Source of the DNA: Oerskovia paurometabola
Lineage (GTDB): Bacteria; Actinomycetota; Actinomycetes; Actinomycetales; Cellulomonadaceae
DNA length: 64,000 nt
Assembly (NCBI RefSeq): GCF_016907365.1
Contig: NZ_JAFBBV010000001.1
Location: 2,108,001-2,172,000, forward strand
Reading direction: 5' to 3'
Part shown: one piece after another, positions 41,660-50,243 of the stretch
Layout of the letters: each line of letters starts with the position of its first letter
Position numbering within the stretch: position 1 is the stretch's first letter
Made by a program: the position numbers and the translations under genes
Notes under the pieces: model-generated
The model's database searches: none
What the model saw: only the letters and a program-made list of their open reading frames with translations
Told to the model about the DNA's origin: nothing

Positions 41660-43384
41660 ATGACCGCCACCCCCGACGACGACGCCGTCGCCTCTGCGAC
41701 CACCGCCGAGGCGGACGGTCCCGTCGGGCCTGCGCCCCGCCGTCGGCGCCGCTGGGTGGTCGTCGTGGGGGTGCTCGTCGCCCTCGTCGCCGGTGGGATC
41801 GCCGGCGGCGTCGCCGTAGCCTTCTCGCGCGGTGCGACCTCGACGGCCGGCGAGGTCGAGTTCACACGGCCCCTCGCGATCCCGCCGCTCGCGACCTCGA
41901 CCGTCGAGGACGGGGTCCGGGTCTTCACGCTCGACCTGCAGGAGGGCGAGACGGACCTGGGCCAGGGCGGTCCCACCCCGACCCTCGGCGTCAACGGCTC
42001 GTTCCTGGGCCCGACGGTGCGCGCGGCGCGCGGCGAGCAGGTCCGGATCGACGTCACGAACTCGATGACCGAGACCAGCACGCTGCACTGGCACGGCATG
42101 AAGCTGCCCGCGGTCATGGACGGCGGCCCGCACCAGCAGGTCGAACCGGGGCAGACGTGGTCGCCGACCTGGACGATCGACCAGCCCGCCGCGACGCTCT
42201 GGTACCACCCGCACCTGCACGGACGAACCGCCGACCACGTGTACCGGGGCCTGGCCGGTCTCTTCCTGCTCGACGAGCCCGCAGGGTCGCCCGAGGCTGC
42301 GGTCCAGGGCGCCCTGCCGCACGAGTACGGCGTCGACGACGTCCCGCTCGTCGTCCAGGACAAGAAGTTCCACGCCGACGGCAGGCTCGACGACGCGGAC
42401 CCGTTCCTGTCGAGCACGGGGGTGCGGGGCTCGGTCGTCCTCGTGAACGGCACCGCGAACCCCTACCTCGACGTCACGACCGAGCGGATCCGGCTGCGGA
42501 TCCTCAACGGCTCCAACGCGCGCGTCTACGCCTTCGGGTTCGACGACGGCCGCGACCTCCAGGTGGTCGGCTCCGACGGCGGTCTCCTGGACGGGCCCGT
42601 CACGACCGACCGCCTCCAGCTCTCCCCGGGGGACCGCGCCGAGGTCGTGGTCGAGGTCTCGCCGGGAGAGCGGGCCGTGCTGCGCAGCTTCCCGCAGGAG
42701 CTCGGCGCGAACCCGTTCACCGTGCGGTTCTCCGGCGGTGACGACACGCTCGACGTCCTCGAGCTGCGGGCCGCAGCCGAGCTGGCGCCGTCGGCCCCCG
42801 TGCCGGCCGTGCTGGGGGTCCTGCCCGTCGCGGACGAGGACGCCTCGACCGTCACGCGCCGCTTCGAGCTCTCGGGAACCTCGATCAACGACCAGGACAT
42901 GGACCTTCGCCGCATCGACGAGGTCGTCGACGCCGGCGCGACCGAGGTCTGGGAGGTCACGGGACTCGACGACACCCCGCACAACTTCCACGTCCACGAC
43001 GCGCAGTTCCAGGTGCTCGACGTCTCGGGAGCCCCTCCGCCCCTCGAGCTCCAGGGCTGGCAGGACACCGTCTACGTCCGCCCGGGCAAGGTCACCCGGC
43101 TCCTGGTCACGTTCGGCGCGACCCCCGACGCCGACAGCCCCTACATGTTCCACTGCCACCTGCTCCGCCACGAGGACCAGGGGATGATGGGGCAGTTCGT
43201 GGTCGTGGACCCGGCGGCAGTCGCGGGTACGGCGGGACGCCCCGCCCCGGGGGACCTGCTGCCCGGGGTGAGCGACGACGTCGGGCACGAGGACGGGCAC
43301 ACGGACGCAGCGCCGCGGGGCGGGAGCGGTCCGCGGCTCCCGGCCCAGGGGAGCGTGGGCCACTCCACCCGCGACCACGGCTGA
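41660..43384 (+). CDS. Multicopper oxidase
   Basis: A 574-aa three-cupredoxin-domain oxidase of the CueO/bilirubin-oxidase type, with a basic N-terminus and TM/signal helix (RRRRRWVVVVGVLVALVAG), so it is exported or membrane-anchored. All four copper-binding motifs are present: HWHG, WYHPHLHG, HNFHVHDAQF and HCHLLRHEDQGMM (type 1 axial Met). Likely roles are copper tolerance or oxidation of phenols or metal ions. Start ATG 41660 was preferred because a TAGCCT element (41573-41578) places +1 just after the GTG at 41582. GGGAG lies 12 bases before the ATG. Confidence 0.9.
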   Translation: MTATPDDDAVASATTAEADGPVGPAPRRRRRWVVVVGVLVALVAGGIAGGVAVAFSRGATSTAGEVEFTRPLAIPPLATSTVEDGVRVFTLDLQEGETDLGQGGPTPTLGVNGSFLGPTVRAARGEQVRIDVTNSMTETSTLHWHGMKLPAVMDGGPHQQVEPGQTWSPTWTIDQPAATLWYHPHLHGRTADHVYRGLAGLFLLDEPAGSPEAAVQGALPHEYGVDDVPLVVQDKKFHADGRLDDADPFLSSTGVRGSVVLVNGTANPYLDVTTERIRLRILNGSNARVYAFGFDDGRDLQVVGSDGGLLDGPVTTDRLQLSPGDRAEVVVEVSPGERAVLRSFPQELGANPFTVRFSGGDDTLDVLELRAAAELAPSAPVPAVLGVLPVADEDASTVTRRFELSGTSINDQDMDLRRIDEVVDAGATEVWEVTGLDDTPHNFHVHDAQFQVLDVSGAPPPLELQGWQDTVYVRPGKVTRLLVTFGATPDADSPYMFHCHLLRHEDQGMMGQFVVVDPAAVAGTAGRPAPGDLLPGVSDDVGHEDGHTDAAPRGGSGPRLPAQGSVGHSTRDHG

Positions 43385-43465
43385 GGTCCGACCACAGCCC
43401 GGTCGGGCGCGTGCCCACGGGGCGAGACACCCCGGGAATGCCCCGGAGCGTGCCGCGACAGCGGG

Positions 43466-43477
43466 TACCGTGTGGCC
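43466..43477 (+). promoter_or_regulatory. Leaderless promoter of M20 peptidase
   Basis: TACCGT (43466-43471) is followed by 6 bases and ATG 43478. Confidence 0.6.
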
Positions 43478-44824
43478 ATGACGAGCCACGCCCACCCCGC
43501 GAACCCGCCGCAGACCCACCCGACCGCCGAGCAGGAGGTCGCCCGCATCTGCCAGGAGCTGCTGCGCATCGACACCTCCAACTTCGGGGACGGGTCGGGG
43601 CCCGGTGAGCGCGCCGCCGCGGAGTACGTCATGGCCTCGCTCCACGAGGTCGGGCTGAGCCCCGAGCTGTTCGAGTCCGCGCCGGGGCGCGCGAGCGTCG
43701 TCGTGCGCCTGCCGGGGCAGGACCCCACACGGCCCGCGCTCGTCCTGCACGGGCACCTCGACGTCGTGCCCGCCCAGGCCTCCGACTGGTCGGTCGACCC
43801 GTTCGCGGGCGAGGAGAAGGACGGGCTCCTGTGGGGGCGCGGCGCGGTCGACATGAAGGACATGGACGCGATGATCCTCGCGGTCGTGCGCCAGATGGTC
43901 CGTGAGGGACGCCAGCCCGCCCGTGACGTCGTCGTCGCGTTCTTCGCCGACGAGGAGGCCGGCGGCACGTACGGCGCGAGCTGGGCCGTCGACCACCGCC
44001 CCGAGATCTTCGAGGGTGCGACCGAGGCCATCAGCGAGGTCGGCGGCTTCTCGGTCGACATCGACGGCAAGCGTGCCTACCTGCTCCAGACCGCGGAGAA
44101 GGGCATCGCCTGGCTGAAGCTCGTCGCCGACGGTCGTGCCGGGCACGGCTCGCAGGTCAACACCGACAACGCCGTGACGCACCTCGCGGCCGCGGTCGCG
44201 CGCATCGGCGCCTACCAGTGGCCCTACACGATCACCCCGACCGTCGACGCGCTGCTGCGCGGCGTCGCCGAGCTCACGGACCTGCCGTACGACCCCCGCG
44301 ACGAGGCGAGCATCGACGCGCTCGTCGCGGCCCTCGGTCCCGCCTCGCGGTTCGTCGGCGCGACCGTGCGCCACACGTCCAACCCGACCCAGCTCGACGC
44401 GGGCTACAAGGCCAACGTGATCCCCGGCCGGGCCGAGGCCGCGATCGACGCGCGCCTGCTGCCGGGCCACGAGGACGAGGGCTTCGCGGTCATCGAGGGC
44501 CTCGTGGGCGAGCACGTGCGCATCGAGCCCATCCACCGCGATATCTCGCTCGAGGTGCCCTTCGAGGGCGACCTGGTGGACGCCATGATCGCGTCCCTGC
44601 ACGCCGAGGACCCCGGCGCGACGGTCCTGCCGTACACGCTCTCCGGTGGCACCGACAACAAGTCGCTCGCGCGCCTGGGCATCACGGGCTACGGCTTCGC
44701 CCCGCTCCAGCTCCCCGCGGACCTGGACTTCTCCGGGATGTTCCACGGCGTCGACGAGCGTGTCCCCGTCGAGTCCCTGAAGTTCGGCGTGCGCGTCCTG
44801 GACCGGCTCCTGCGGACCTGCTGA
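43478..44824 (+). CDS. M20-family metallopeptidase (dipeptidase-like)
   Basis: A 448-aa cytoplasmic dizinc peptidase/deacylase of the M20/ArgE/DapE superfamily. Metal ligands are His in LHGHLDVVPA, bridging Asp in GRGAVDMKDMD, the general base Glu in FADEEAGG and His/Glu further on. The dimerisation domain begins near AEKGIAWLKLVADGRAGHGSQVN. YTLSGGTDNKSLARLGI is the C-terminal metal loop. Its substrate is probably a dipeptide or N-acylated amino acid. The start is set by TACCGT 6 bases upstream. Confidence 0.92.
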   Translation: MTSHAHPANPPQTHPTAEQEVARICQELLRIDTSNFGDGSGPGERAAAEYVMASLHEVGLSPELFESAPGRASVVVRLPGQDPTRPALVLHGHLDVVPAQASDWSVDPFAGEEKDGLLWGRGAVDMKDMDAMILAVVRQMVREGRQPARDVVVAFFADEEAGGTYGASWAVDHRPEIFEGATEAISEVGGFSVDIDGKRAYLLQTAEKGIAWLKLVADGRAGHGSQVNTDNAVTHLAAAVARIGAYQWPYTITPTVDALLRGVAELTDLPYDPRDEASIDALVAALGPASRFVGATVRHTSNPTQLDAGYKANVIPGRAEAAIDARLLPGHEDEGFAVIEGLVGEHVRIEPIHRDISLEVPFEGDLVDAMIASLHAEDPGATVLPYTLSGGTDNKSLARLGITGYGFAPLQLPADLDFSGMFHGVDERVPVESLKFGVRVLDRLLRTC

Positions 44825-44828
44825 CCTG

Positions 44829-44856
44829 GCGCTCGACGCGTCAGAGCGTCGAGCGC
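44829..44856. terminator. Bidirectional terminator, M20 peptidase / DUF5703-like
   Basis: GCGCTCGACGC and GCGTCGAGCGC pair perfectly over 11 bases around a 6-base loop. It lies between convergent genes and overlaps the last codons of the minus-strand gene. Confidence 0.78.
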
Positions 44857-45071
44857 ACCCGGATGATCTTGCGGCGCAGCCACACGCGGCGCTCGCCGCC
44901 CACGTAGAGCCGGGTGCGGTCGAGCTCCCATCGTCCGTACTCGGCCTCCTCCGTCAGGAGGCGGACGGCGTCGTGGCGGCTCACGGACCTGTCGATCGTG
45001 AGCACCCGGTACTCGTACTGGCTGCTGGGCTCGGCGCGGGCCACGCGCTGCGGGGGAGGAGTGCTCGCCAT
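44841..45071 (-). CDS. Small DUF5703-like protein
   Basis: A 76-aa basic protein with the pattern YEYRVLTIDRSVSRHDAVRLLTEEAEYGRWELDRTRLYVGGERRVWLRRKIIRVRST, which I recall as an actinobacterial family of unknown function (DUF5703). Its many Arg/Lys residues suggest nucleic-acid binding or association with an anionic partner; that is inference. It is divergent from the acidic protein gene and convergent with the M20 peptidase. Confidence 0.72.
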   Translation of the reverse strand: MASTPPPQRVARAEPSSQYEYRVLTIDRSVSRHDAVRLLTEEAEYGRWELDRTRLYVGGERRVWLRRKIIRVRSTL

Positions 45072-45170
45072 GTTCCACCGTCCTCGGGTCGGTCGTGAGC
45101 GGGGGAGCCGTGAGCCGTACCTCACTCTCCCGCGCCGGGATTCCGAGTGCCATTGTGCCTCGGGCAGGGC

Positions 45171-45182
45171 TACCGTCAGGGT
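45171..45182 (+). promoter_or_regulatory. Leaderless promoter of acidic protein gene
   Basis: TACCGT (45171-45176) is followed by 6 bases and ATG 45183. The same element precedes the M20 peptidase. Confidence 0.6.
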
Positions 45183-45530
45183 ATGACCGCTGACCCGCGC
45201 GCCGCGCTCGACCGATTCATCGCGGCCCTCGAGGCCCACTACAACGCTGTCGCCGCGCGCCGAGGCGAGGACGATCCCGCGGTCGACGACGCCTACTACG
45301 TGCTCGCGGACGCGTACGAGGTGTACGACGAGTCGCTCGCGCAGGTCCACGGCGAGGCCACGCCGTTCTACCTCGCGGAGGACGACGACGAGGACGACGA
45401 CGACTCGAACGACGACGAGGACGACGAGGACGACGAGGACTCGGACGACGAGAGGGACGGGGACCCGGACGACGACCGGCTCGACGAGGAGTTCGACGAG
45501 GTCGACCTCCACGACGGCGCCAGCCGCTGA
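45183..45530 (+). CDS. Highly acidic hypothetical protein
   Basis: A 115-aa protein I do not recognise. The N-terminal 65 residues form a predicted helical hairpin (DPRAALDRFIAALEAHYNAVAARRGEDDPAVDDAYYVLADAYEVYDESLAQVHG). The remainder is an almost pure Asp/Glu tract ending DEVDLHDGASR. Such tails can mimic DNA or bind basic proteins. The divergent neighbour is a very basic 76-aa protein, which makes a pairing worth testing. No signal or TM segment. Confidence 0.65.
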   Translation: MTADPRAALDRFIAALEAHYNAVAARRGEDDPAVDDAYYVLADAYEVYDESLAQVHGEATPFYLAEDDDEDDDDSNDDEDDEDDEDSDDERDGDPDDDRLDEEFDEVDLHDGASR

Positions 45531-45549
45531 CCGGCCCCGACGGGAGGGG

Positions 45550-46521
45550 CTACCAGCGCTCGGGGTAGCCGAACGAGAGCGCACTGACGTCGTCGAGCGC
45601 GTGGTGGACGGCGTCGGGCAGCTCGAGGTCGCTCGCCGCGAGCGAGGCGCGGAGCTGCGACGGGGTCCGCGCCCCGATGATCGCGCTCGATACGCCGGGG
45701 CGCTCCAGGAGCCAGGCCAGGGCGACGTCGAGCGGTGCGCGCCCCAGTCCGTTCGCGGCCGTCACGACGGCCTCGACGATGCCCGACGACGGGCCGTCCA
45801 GGTAGGGCTGGACGAACCCGGCCAGGTGCGAGGACGCCCCGCGTGAGTCCGCGGGCAACGAGGTGCGGTACTTGCCCGTGAGCACGCCGCGACCCAGGGG
45901 GGACCACGCGAGGACCCCGAAGCCCATCTCGGTCGCGGCGGGCACGACGTCGCGCTCGATCCCGCGCTGCAGCAGCGAGTACTCGAGCTCCACGGCACTG
46001 AGCCCGACGTCGCCGCGCGCGTCGAGCGTCGCGGCGGCCCGCGCGGCGGCCCACCCGGGGTGGTTGGACAGACCCACGTAGCGGGCTCGCCCGGTCGTCA
46101 CGGCCAGGCGCAGGGCCGAGAGCGTCTCGTCGAAAGGCGTCCGGGGGTCCGGGGTGTGCACCAGGAACAGGTCCACGTGATCCGTCCCGAGGCGCGCGAG
46201 CGAGGCGTCGAGCGAGTCGAGGAGCGCGCCCCGGGACGCGTCGACGGTGTTGCCGTCCGCGGTCGTGCGGATCCCGGCCTTGGTGCACAGCAGCACGTCG
46301 CCCCGGTCGACCTTGCCCGCCGCGAGCAGCGAGCCGATCATCGACTCGCTCGCGCCCCCGCCGTACGAGGCCGCGGTGTCCACCAGGTTGCCGCCTGCGT
46401 CGACGAAGTCCCGGAGCTGCTCGGCCGCGTCGATCTCGTCGGTGTCCCGACCCCACGCCATGGTCCCGAGACCCAGCGGCGAGACGCGAAGGCCGGTGCG
46501 GCCGAGCTGACGAAGTTCCAT
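45550..46521 (-). CDS. Aldo/keto reductase
   Basis: A 323-aa NADPH-dependent oxidoreductase with a TIM-barrel fold. It starts MELRQLGRTGLRVSPLGLGTMAWG and has the catalytic Asp/Tyr/Lys/His set in FVDAGGNLVDTAASYGGG, LLCTKAG and VDLFLVHTPDP. The cofactor-binding C-terminus is SSAIIGARTPSQLRASL. Substrate unknown. TAACCT (minus 46534-46529) stands 7 bases before the ATG, predicting a leaderless mRNA divergent from uppP. Confidence 0.92.
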   Translation of the reverse strand: MELRQLGRTGLRVSPLGLGTMAWGRDTDEIDAAEQLRDFVDAGGNLVDTAASYGGGASESMIGSLLAAGKVDRGDVLLCTKAGIRTTADGNTVDASRGALLDSLDASLARLGTDHVDLFLVHTPDPRTPFDETLSALRLAVTTGRARYVGLSNHPGWAAARAAATLDARGDVGLSAVELEYSLLQRGIERDVVPAATEMGFGVLAWSPLGRGVLTGKYRTSLPADSRGASSHLAGFVQPYLDGPSSGIVEAVVTAANGLGRAPLDVALAWLLERPGVSSAIIGARTPSQLRASLAASDLELPDAVHHALDDVSALSFGYPERW

Positions 46522-46534
46522 GCGCGGCAGGTTA
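46522..46534 (-). promoter_or_regulatory. Leaderless promoter of aldo/keto reductase
   Basis: TAACCT (minus 46534-46529) followed by 7 bases and the ATG at 46521. Confidence 0.55.
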
Positions 46535-46727
46535 CCGGCGAAGAGGTCGCGATGCCCGGAGACAGGGCGCTGCCGGGAGGGTGAGGTCCGTCGCTCTGTC
46601 TCGCGCGCGGGTCCCCAGGTGACCGGCCGGTGTCTTGCGCGGGGCCGTGGGGTGTCCACCGGACGACGCTCCGACGACGCTTTCCCCGATCCGGCCTGTC
46701 CGGCCGGGCGGGGGCTCGTGGCGCCGG

Positions 46728-46740
46728 TATCGTGCCCCTC
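46728..46740 (+). promoter_or_regulatory. Leaderless promoter of uppP
   Basis: TATCGT (46728-46733) followed by 7 bases and GTG 46741. Confidence 0.58.
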
Positions 46741-47601
46741 GTGAATGCGTGGGATGCCGTCCTTCTCGGCCTCGTCCAGGGCCTGACCGAGTTCTTGCCC
46801 GTCTCCTCGAGCGCGCACCTGCGCATCGTGGGTGAGCTGATCGGCTCGTCGGACCCGGGGGCGGCGTTCACGGCGATCACGCAGATCGGTACCGAGACCG
46901 CGGTCCTGCTGTACTTCCGGCGGGACATCGCGACGATCTGCCGAGCCTGGTGGCGTGCGGTGCGGGGCGAGAACGGCACCGACTGGCGTGCCCGGATGGG
47001 CAAGGGCGACCACCACGCCGCCATGGCGTGGTTCATCGCACTGGGCTCGGTCCCGATCGTGGTCCTCGGCCTGCTGTTCCAGGACGCGATCGAGGCCTCG
47101 CTGCGCAACCTGTACATCACGGCGTTCATGCTCGCCGCGTTCGCGCTGCTGCTCGGGCTCGCGGACCGGGTCGGGGCCAAGCGGAGGACGCTCGACGAGC
47201 TGACCCCGCGCCAGGCCGTCGGGTTCGGGCTGGCGCAGGCGCTCGCCCTGGTCCCCGGCGTCTCCCGGTCCGGCGGCACCATCACCGCGGGCCTGCTCAT
47301 GGGCTTCACACGGGAGGCAGCCGCACGCTACTCGTTCCTGCTCGCGATCCCCGCGGTCCTCGGCTCGGGGTTCTACCAGCTCGCGAAGTCGGTCGCGGCG
47401 GACCCCGTGCCCGGCTCGCCGGGCTTCGGGGCGACCCTGATCGCGACGCTCGTGGCGTTCGTCGTCGGCTACCTCGTGATCATCGCGTTCCTGAAGATCG
47501 TCTCGACCTTCAGCTACACGCCGTTCGTGATCTACCGGCTCGTGCTCGCGGGAGTCGTGGTCCTGCTGCTCACGTTCGGTGTCCTGCAGCCGCTCGCCTG
47601 A
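46741..47601 (+). CDS. uppP: Undecaprenyl-diphosphatase
   Basis: A 286-aa integral membrane enzyme that dephosphorylates undecaprenyl diphosphate to recycle the lipid carrier of cell-wall synthesis; it also confers bacitracin tolerance. The two active-site motifs are present: LVQGLTEFLPVSSSAHL and LVPGVSRSGGTITAGLLMGFTR. About eight TM helices are visible. GTG is fixed by a TATCGT 7 bases upstream; an in-frame upstream extension has no support. Confidence 0.95.
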   Translation: MNAWDAVLLGLVQGLTEFLPVSSSAHLRIVGELIGSSDPGAAFTAITQIGTETAVLLYFRRDIATICRAWWRAVRGENGTDWRARMGKGDHHAAMAWFIALGSVPIVVLGLLFQDAIEASLRNLYITAFMLAAFALLLGLADRVGAKRRTLDELTPRQAVGFGLAQALALVPGVSRSGGTITAGLLMGFTREAAARYSFLLAIPAVLGSGFYQLAKSVAADPVPGSPGFGATLIATLVAFVVGYLVIIAFLKIVSTFSYTPFVIYRLVLAGVVVLLLTFGVLQPLA

Positions 47602-47634
47602 CCCGCGCCCGCCCGACCCGGTGGGTCGTGCCCG

Positions 47635-48732
47635 CTACATCCAGCCGACCTTCTTGAACGCCCCGTACAGCCCGCAGCACCCGACCACCATGATCGCGAG
47701 CGCCATCGGGTAGCCGAGCGACCAGTGCAGCTCGGGGATGTGGTCGAAGTTCATGCCGTAGATCCCACCGACGATCGTCGGGAACACGAGGATCGCGGCC
47801 CAGGCGCTGATCTTGCGCATGTCCTCGTTCTGGCGCACCGAGACCTGCGACAGGTGCACCGAGAGCATGTCGGACAGCAGGTCGTCGTGCGCGTCGAGGT
47901 GGCGGTCGATGCGCTCGACCGTCGAGACCAGGCGGTCCATGAGCCGCTTGTCGAACGTGACACGCGACCGTGCGCTGCCCGACACGAGCTCGGGCAGCTC
48001 TGCCGTGATGGGCAGCAGCGCCCGCCGGGCCTCGGTGATCTCGCGCTTGAGGTCGTAGATGGGCAGGACGGGGTCGGCGTGCCGCCGGGGCTCGAACACG
48101 ATCTTCTCGACCTCGGCGACCGCGTCGCCCAGGGCGAGCTCGACGTCGGAGGCGGTCGCCACGAGCGCGAACAGGGCCTCGCCCGCGAGGTGCTGGACGC
48201 CCTTGCCGCGCCCGTGCGCCGGGCCCGTCAGGTGCTCGCGCATCCGGTCGTGGACGCCCCCGGAGCCCTTCTCGACCGTCACCACGACGTCCGGCCCCAC
48301 GAGGATGCAGAAGCTGCCCGTGCTGACCTGCCGGTCCTCCTCCGAGAAGGCCAGGGTCGGGGTCACGACGAGCAGCCAGTCCATGCCGATGTGCTCGACG
48401 TGCGCCAGGGGGTGCTTGACGTGCCGCACGTGCACGGGCAGGTGCCCGCGCCCCCACTGCGTGCTCAGGCCGACGCCGAGGGCCTCTGCGGCCTCCACGA
48501 AGTCGTCGAGCGTGCGTACCTCGTACCAGCGCGCACCGGCCACCTGGTCGGCCGCCCCCGGCTCGGGTGCGTCCGCGGTACCACCCGGTCCCGTGCGCCC
48601 CTGGGCGGGCCGCACGCGCCCGTCGGCCCCCTCGACCCACAGCTCCTTGTAGCGCGTCGGCTCCGAACGCGGCTTCTCGTGGGCGTCCGGCTCGGCGGGT
48701 CGGGGGTCGGCGGGGCGTGTGGGTTCGGTCAC
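47635..48732 (-). CDS. corA: CorA-family magnesium/cobalt transporter
   Basis: A 365-aa divalent cation channel. A large cytoplasmic domain (FCILVGPDVVVTVEKGSGGVHDRMREHL and a long alpha helix with KRLMDRLVSTVERIDRHLDAHDDLLSDMLS) is followed by two C-terminal TM helices. These carry the selectivity signature YGMNFDHIPE between them and end in FKKVGWM. GTG at 48732 was chosen with AAGAAT 6 bases upstream. About 60 N-terminal residues are Pro/Glu-rich and probably disordered. Convergent with uppP, 33 bases apart. Confidence 0.92.
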   Translation of the reverse strand: MTEPTRPADPRPAEPDAHEKPRSEPTRYKELWVEGADGRVRPAQGRTGPGGTADAPEPGAADQVAGARWYEVRTLDDFVEAAEALGVGLSTQWGRGHLPVHVRHVKHPLAHVEHIGMDWLLVVTPTLAFSEEDRQVSTGSFCILVGPDVVVTVEKGSGGVHDRMREHLTGPAHGRGKGVQHLAGEALFALVATASDVELALGDAVAEVEKIVFEPRRHADPVLPIYDLKREITEARRALLPITAELPELVSGSARSRVTFDKRLMDRLVSTVERIDRHLDAHDDLLSDMLSVHLSQVSVRQNEDMRKISAWAAILVFPTIVGGIYGMNFDHIPELHWSLGYPMALAIMVVGCCGLYGAFKKVGWM

Positions 48733-48849
48733 CCCTGCATTCTTGCCCGACGCCGCAGGCACGCCACCCAGGACGGGCTCGCGGCGCCGTCGGGCAGGCT
48801 GGGGCGCCCACGCACGACGACCGTCGAGGAGCCCGGGGCCGTTCGCGGC

Positions 48850-48861
48850 TAAGGTTGTCGC
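48850..48861 (+). promoter_or_regulatory. Leaderless promoter of mshC
   Basis: TAAGGT (48850-48855) followed by 6 bases and GTG 48862. Confidence 0.58.
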
Positions 48862-50136
48862 GTGCACAGCTGGCCCATGCCTCAGATCCCGTCCCTGCCC
48901 GGTCGAGGACTCCCGATCCGGGTGCACGACAGCACCACCGGGGAGCTCGTCGTCGCCGCGCAGGGGGACACCGCGACCATGTACGTCTGCGGGATCACCC
49001 CGTACGACGCGACCCACATCGGGCACGCCGCGACCTACGTCGCGTTCGACCTCCTGAACCGCGCCTGGCGCGACGCCGGGCACGAGGTCACCTACGCGTC
49101 CAACGTGACCGACGTCGACGACCCCCTGCTCGAACGCGCGACCGCGAAAGGCGTCGACTGGTGGGACCTCGCCGTCGAGCAGACCGCCCTGCTCGCCGAG
49201 GACATGACGGCGCTCGGCGTCGTGCCCCCCGACGTGTACCGGGGCGCGGTCGAGGCCATCCCGGACGTCGTGCAGGCCGTCGAGGCCCTCATCGAGGACG
49301 GCTTCGCGTACCGCGTGCCCGTCGAGCCCGGAGCAGGCGGCGACACCCCCGAGCTCGGCGACGTGTACGCCGACCTCAGCGCCGACGCGCGCTTCGGTGC
49401 CGTGTCGCGGTTCAGCCGTGAGGACATGCTGCGCCTGTTCGGCGAGCGCGGCGGAGACCCCGAGCGCGACGGCAAGAAGGACCCGCTCGACCCGCTGCTC
49501 TGGCGACGCGAGCGTGCGGGCGAGCCCACCTGGGACGGCGCGAGCCTCGGCACCGGGCGCCCCGGCTGGCACATCGAGTGCGCCGTCATCGCGCGCGACG
49601 GACTGGGCCTGCCCTTCGACATCCAGGGCGGGGGAGCGGACCTGCTCTTCCCCCACCACGAGATGTCGACCTCGCACGACCGCCTGCTCGACCACGGGTT
49701 CGGTGCGCGCAACCACGTCCACGCTGGTCTCGTCGCCTACCAGGGCGAGAAGATGAGCAAGTCGCGCGGGAACCTCGTGTTCGTCTCGCGGCTGCGCGCC
49801 ACGGGCGTCGACCCCATGGCCATCCGCCTGGCCCTGCTCGCGCACCACTACCGCTCCGAGTGGGAGTGGACCGACACCGACCTCCCCGCCGCCGTCGAGC
49901 GCCTCGAGCGGTGGCGCTCAGCGGTCTCGGGCAACGGTGGCCCCGACGCCGACGCGACGCTCGCGGCCGTCCGGGCGGCGCTCGCGGACGACCTCGACGC
50001 CCCCACCGCGCTCGCCGCGGTCGACGCGTGGGCCGACGTCTCGCTCGCCGACGGGCGCGACACCTCGGCCGACACCGAGGGCGCGCCCGGCGTGATCTCG
50101 CGCGCGGTCAACGCGCTGCTCGGCGTGCGGCTCTAG
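48862..50136 (+). CDS. mshC: Mycothiol ligase MshC
   Basis: L-cysteine:1D-myo-inositol 2-amino-2-deoxy-alpha-D-glucopyranoside ligase, the ATP-dependent step of mycothiol synthesis, derived from cysteinyl-tRNA synthetase. HIGH motif in [21 protein letters not shown], zinc-binding Cys and His residues in [14 protein letters not shown] and FPHHEMS, and KMSKS in [12 protein letters not shown]. The length of 424 aa and the replacement of the anticodon domain by a short C-terminus separate it from CysRS. Its presence confirms a mycothiol-producing actinobacterium. Confidence 0.95.
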   Translation: MHSWPMPQIPSLPGRGLPIRVHDSTTGELVVAAQGDTATMYVCGITPYDATHIGHAATYVAFDLLNRAWRDAGHEVTYASNVTDVDDPLLERATAKGVDWWDLAVEQTALLAEDMTALGVVPPDVYRGAVEAIPDVVQAVEALIEDGFAYRVPVEPGAGGDTPELGDVYADLSADARFGAVSRFSREDMLRLFGERGGDPERDGKKDPLDPLLWRRERAGEPTWDGASLGTGRPGWHIECAVIARDGLGLPFDIQGGGADLLFPHHEMSTSHDRLLDHGFGARNHVHAGLVAYQGEKMSKSRGNLVFVSRLRATGVDPMAIRLALLAHHYRSEWEWTDTDLPAAVERLERWRSAVSGNGGPDADATLAAVRAALADDLDAPTALAAVDAWADVSLADGRDTSADTEGAPGVISRAVNALLGVRL

Positions 50137-50166
50137 TCCCTGCGCGTCACCGCTCCGTGCGTGACG

Positions 50167-50202
50167 ACGGCCCGTGGCTCCCCCTGGGGAGCCACGGGCC
50201 GT
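50167..50202. terminator. Bidirectional terminator between mshC and PAC2 gene
   Basis: ACGGCCCGTGGCTCC (50167-50181) is exactly complementary to 50188-50202; one further C-G pair and a 4-base loop close it. It lies between convergent genes. Confidence 0.82.
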
Positions 50203-50243
50203 TCGTCGTGCCGGGCGTGCGTGCCGGGCGGACGGGGCCGTGC

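Noticed and set aside
47614..47628. Hairpin CGACCC-GGT-GGGTCG between uppP and corA
   Set aside because: Only 6 bp; could end both convergent genes, but too weak to list as a terminator.
48862..50136. Cysteinyl-tRNA synthetase
   Set aside because: The catalytic core is CysRS-like, but the length, C-terminus and actinobacterial context match MshC.
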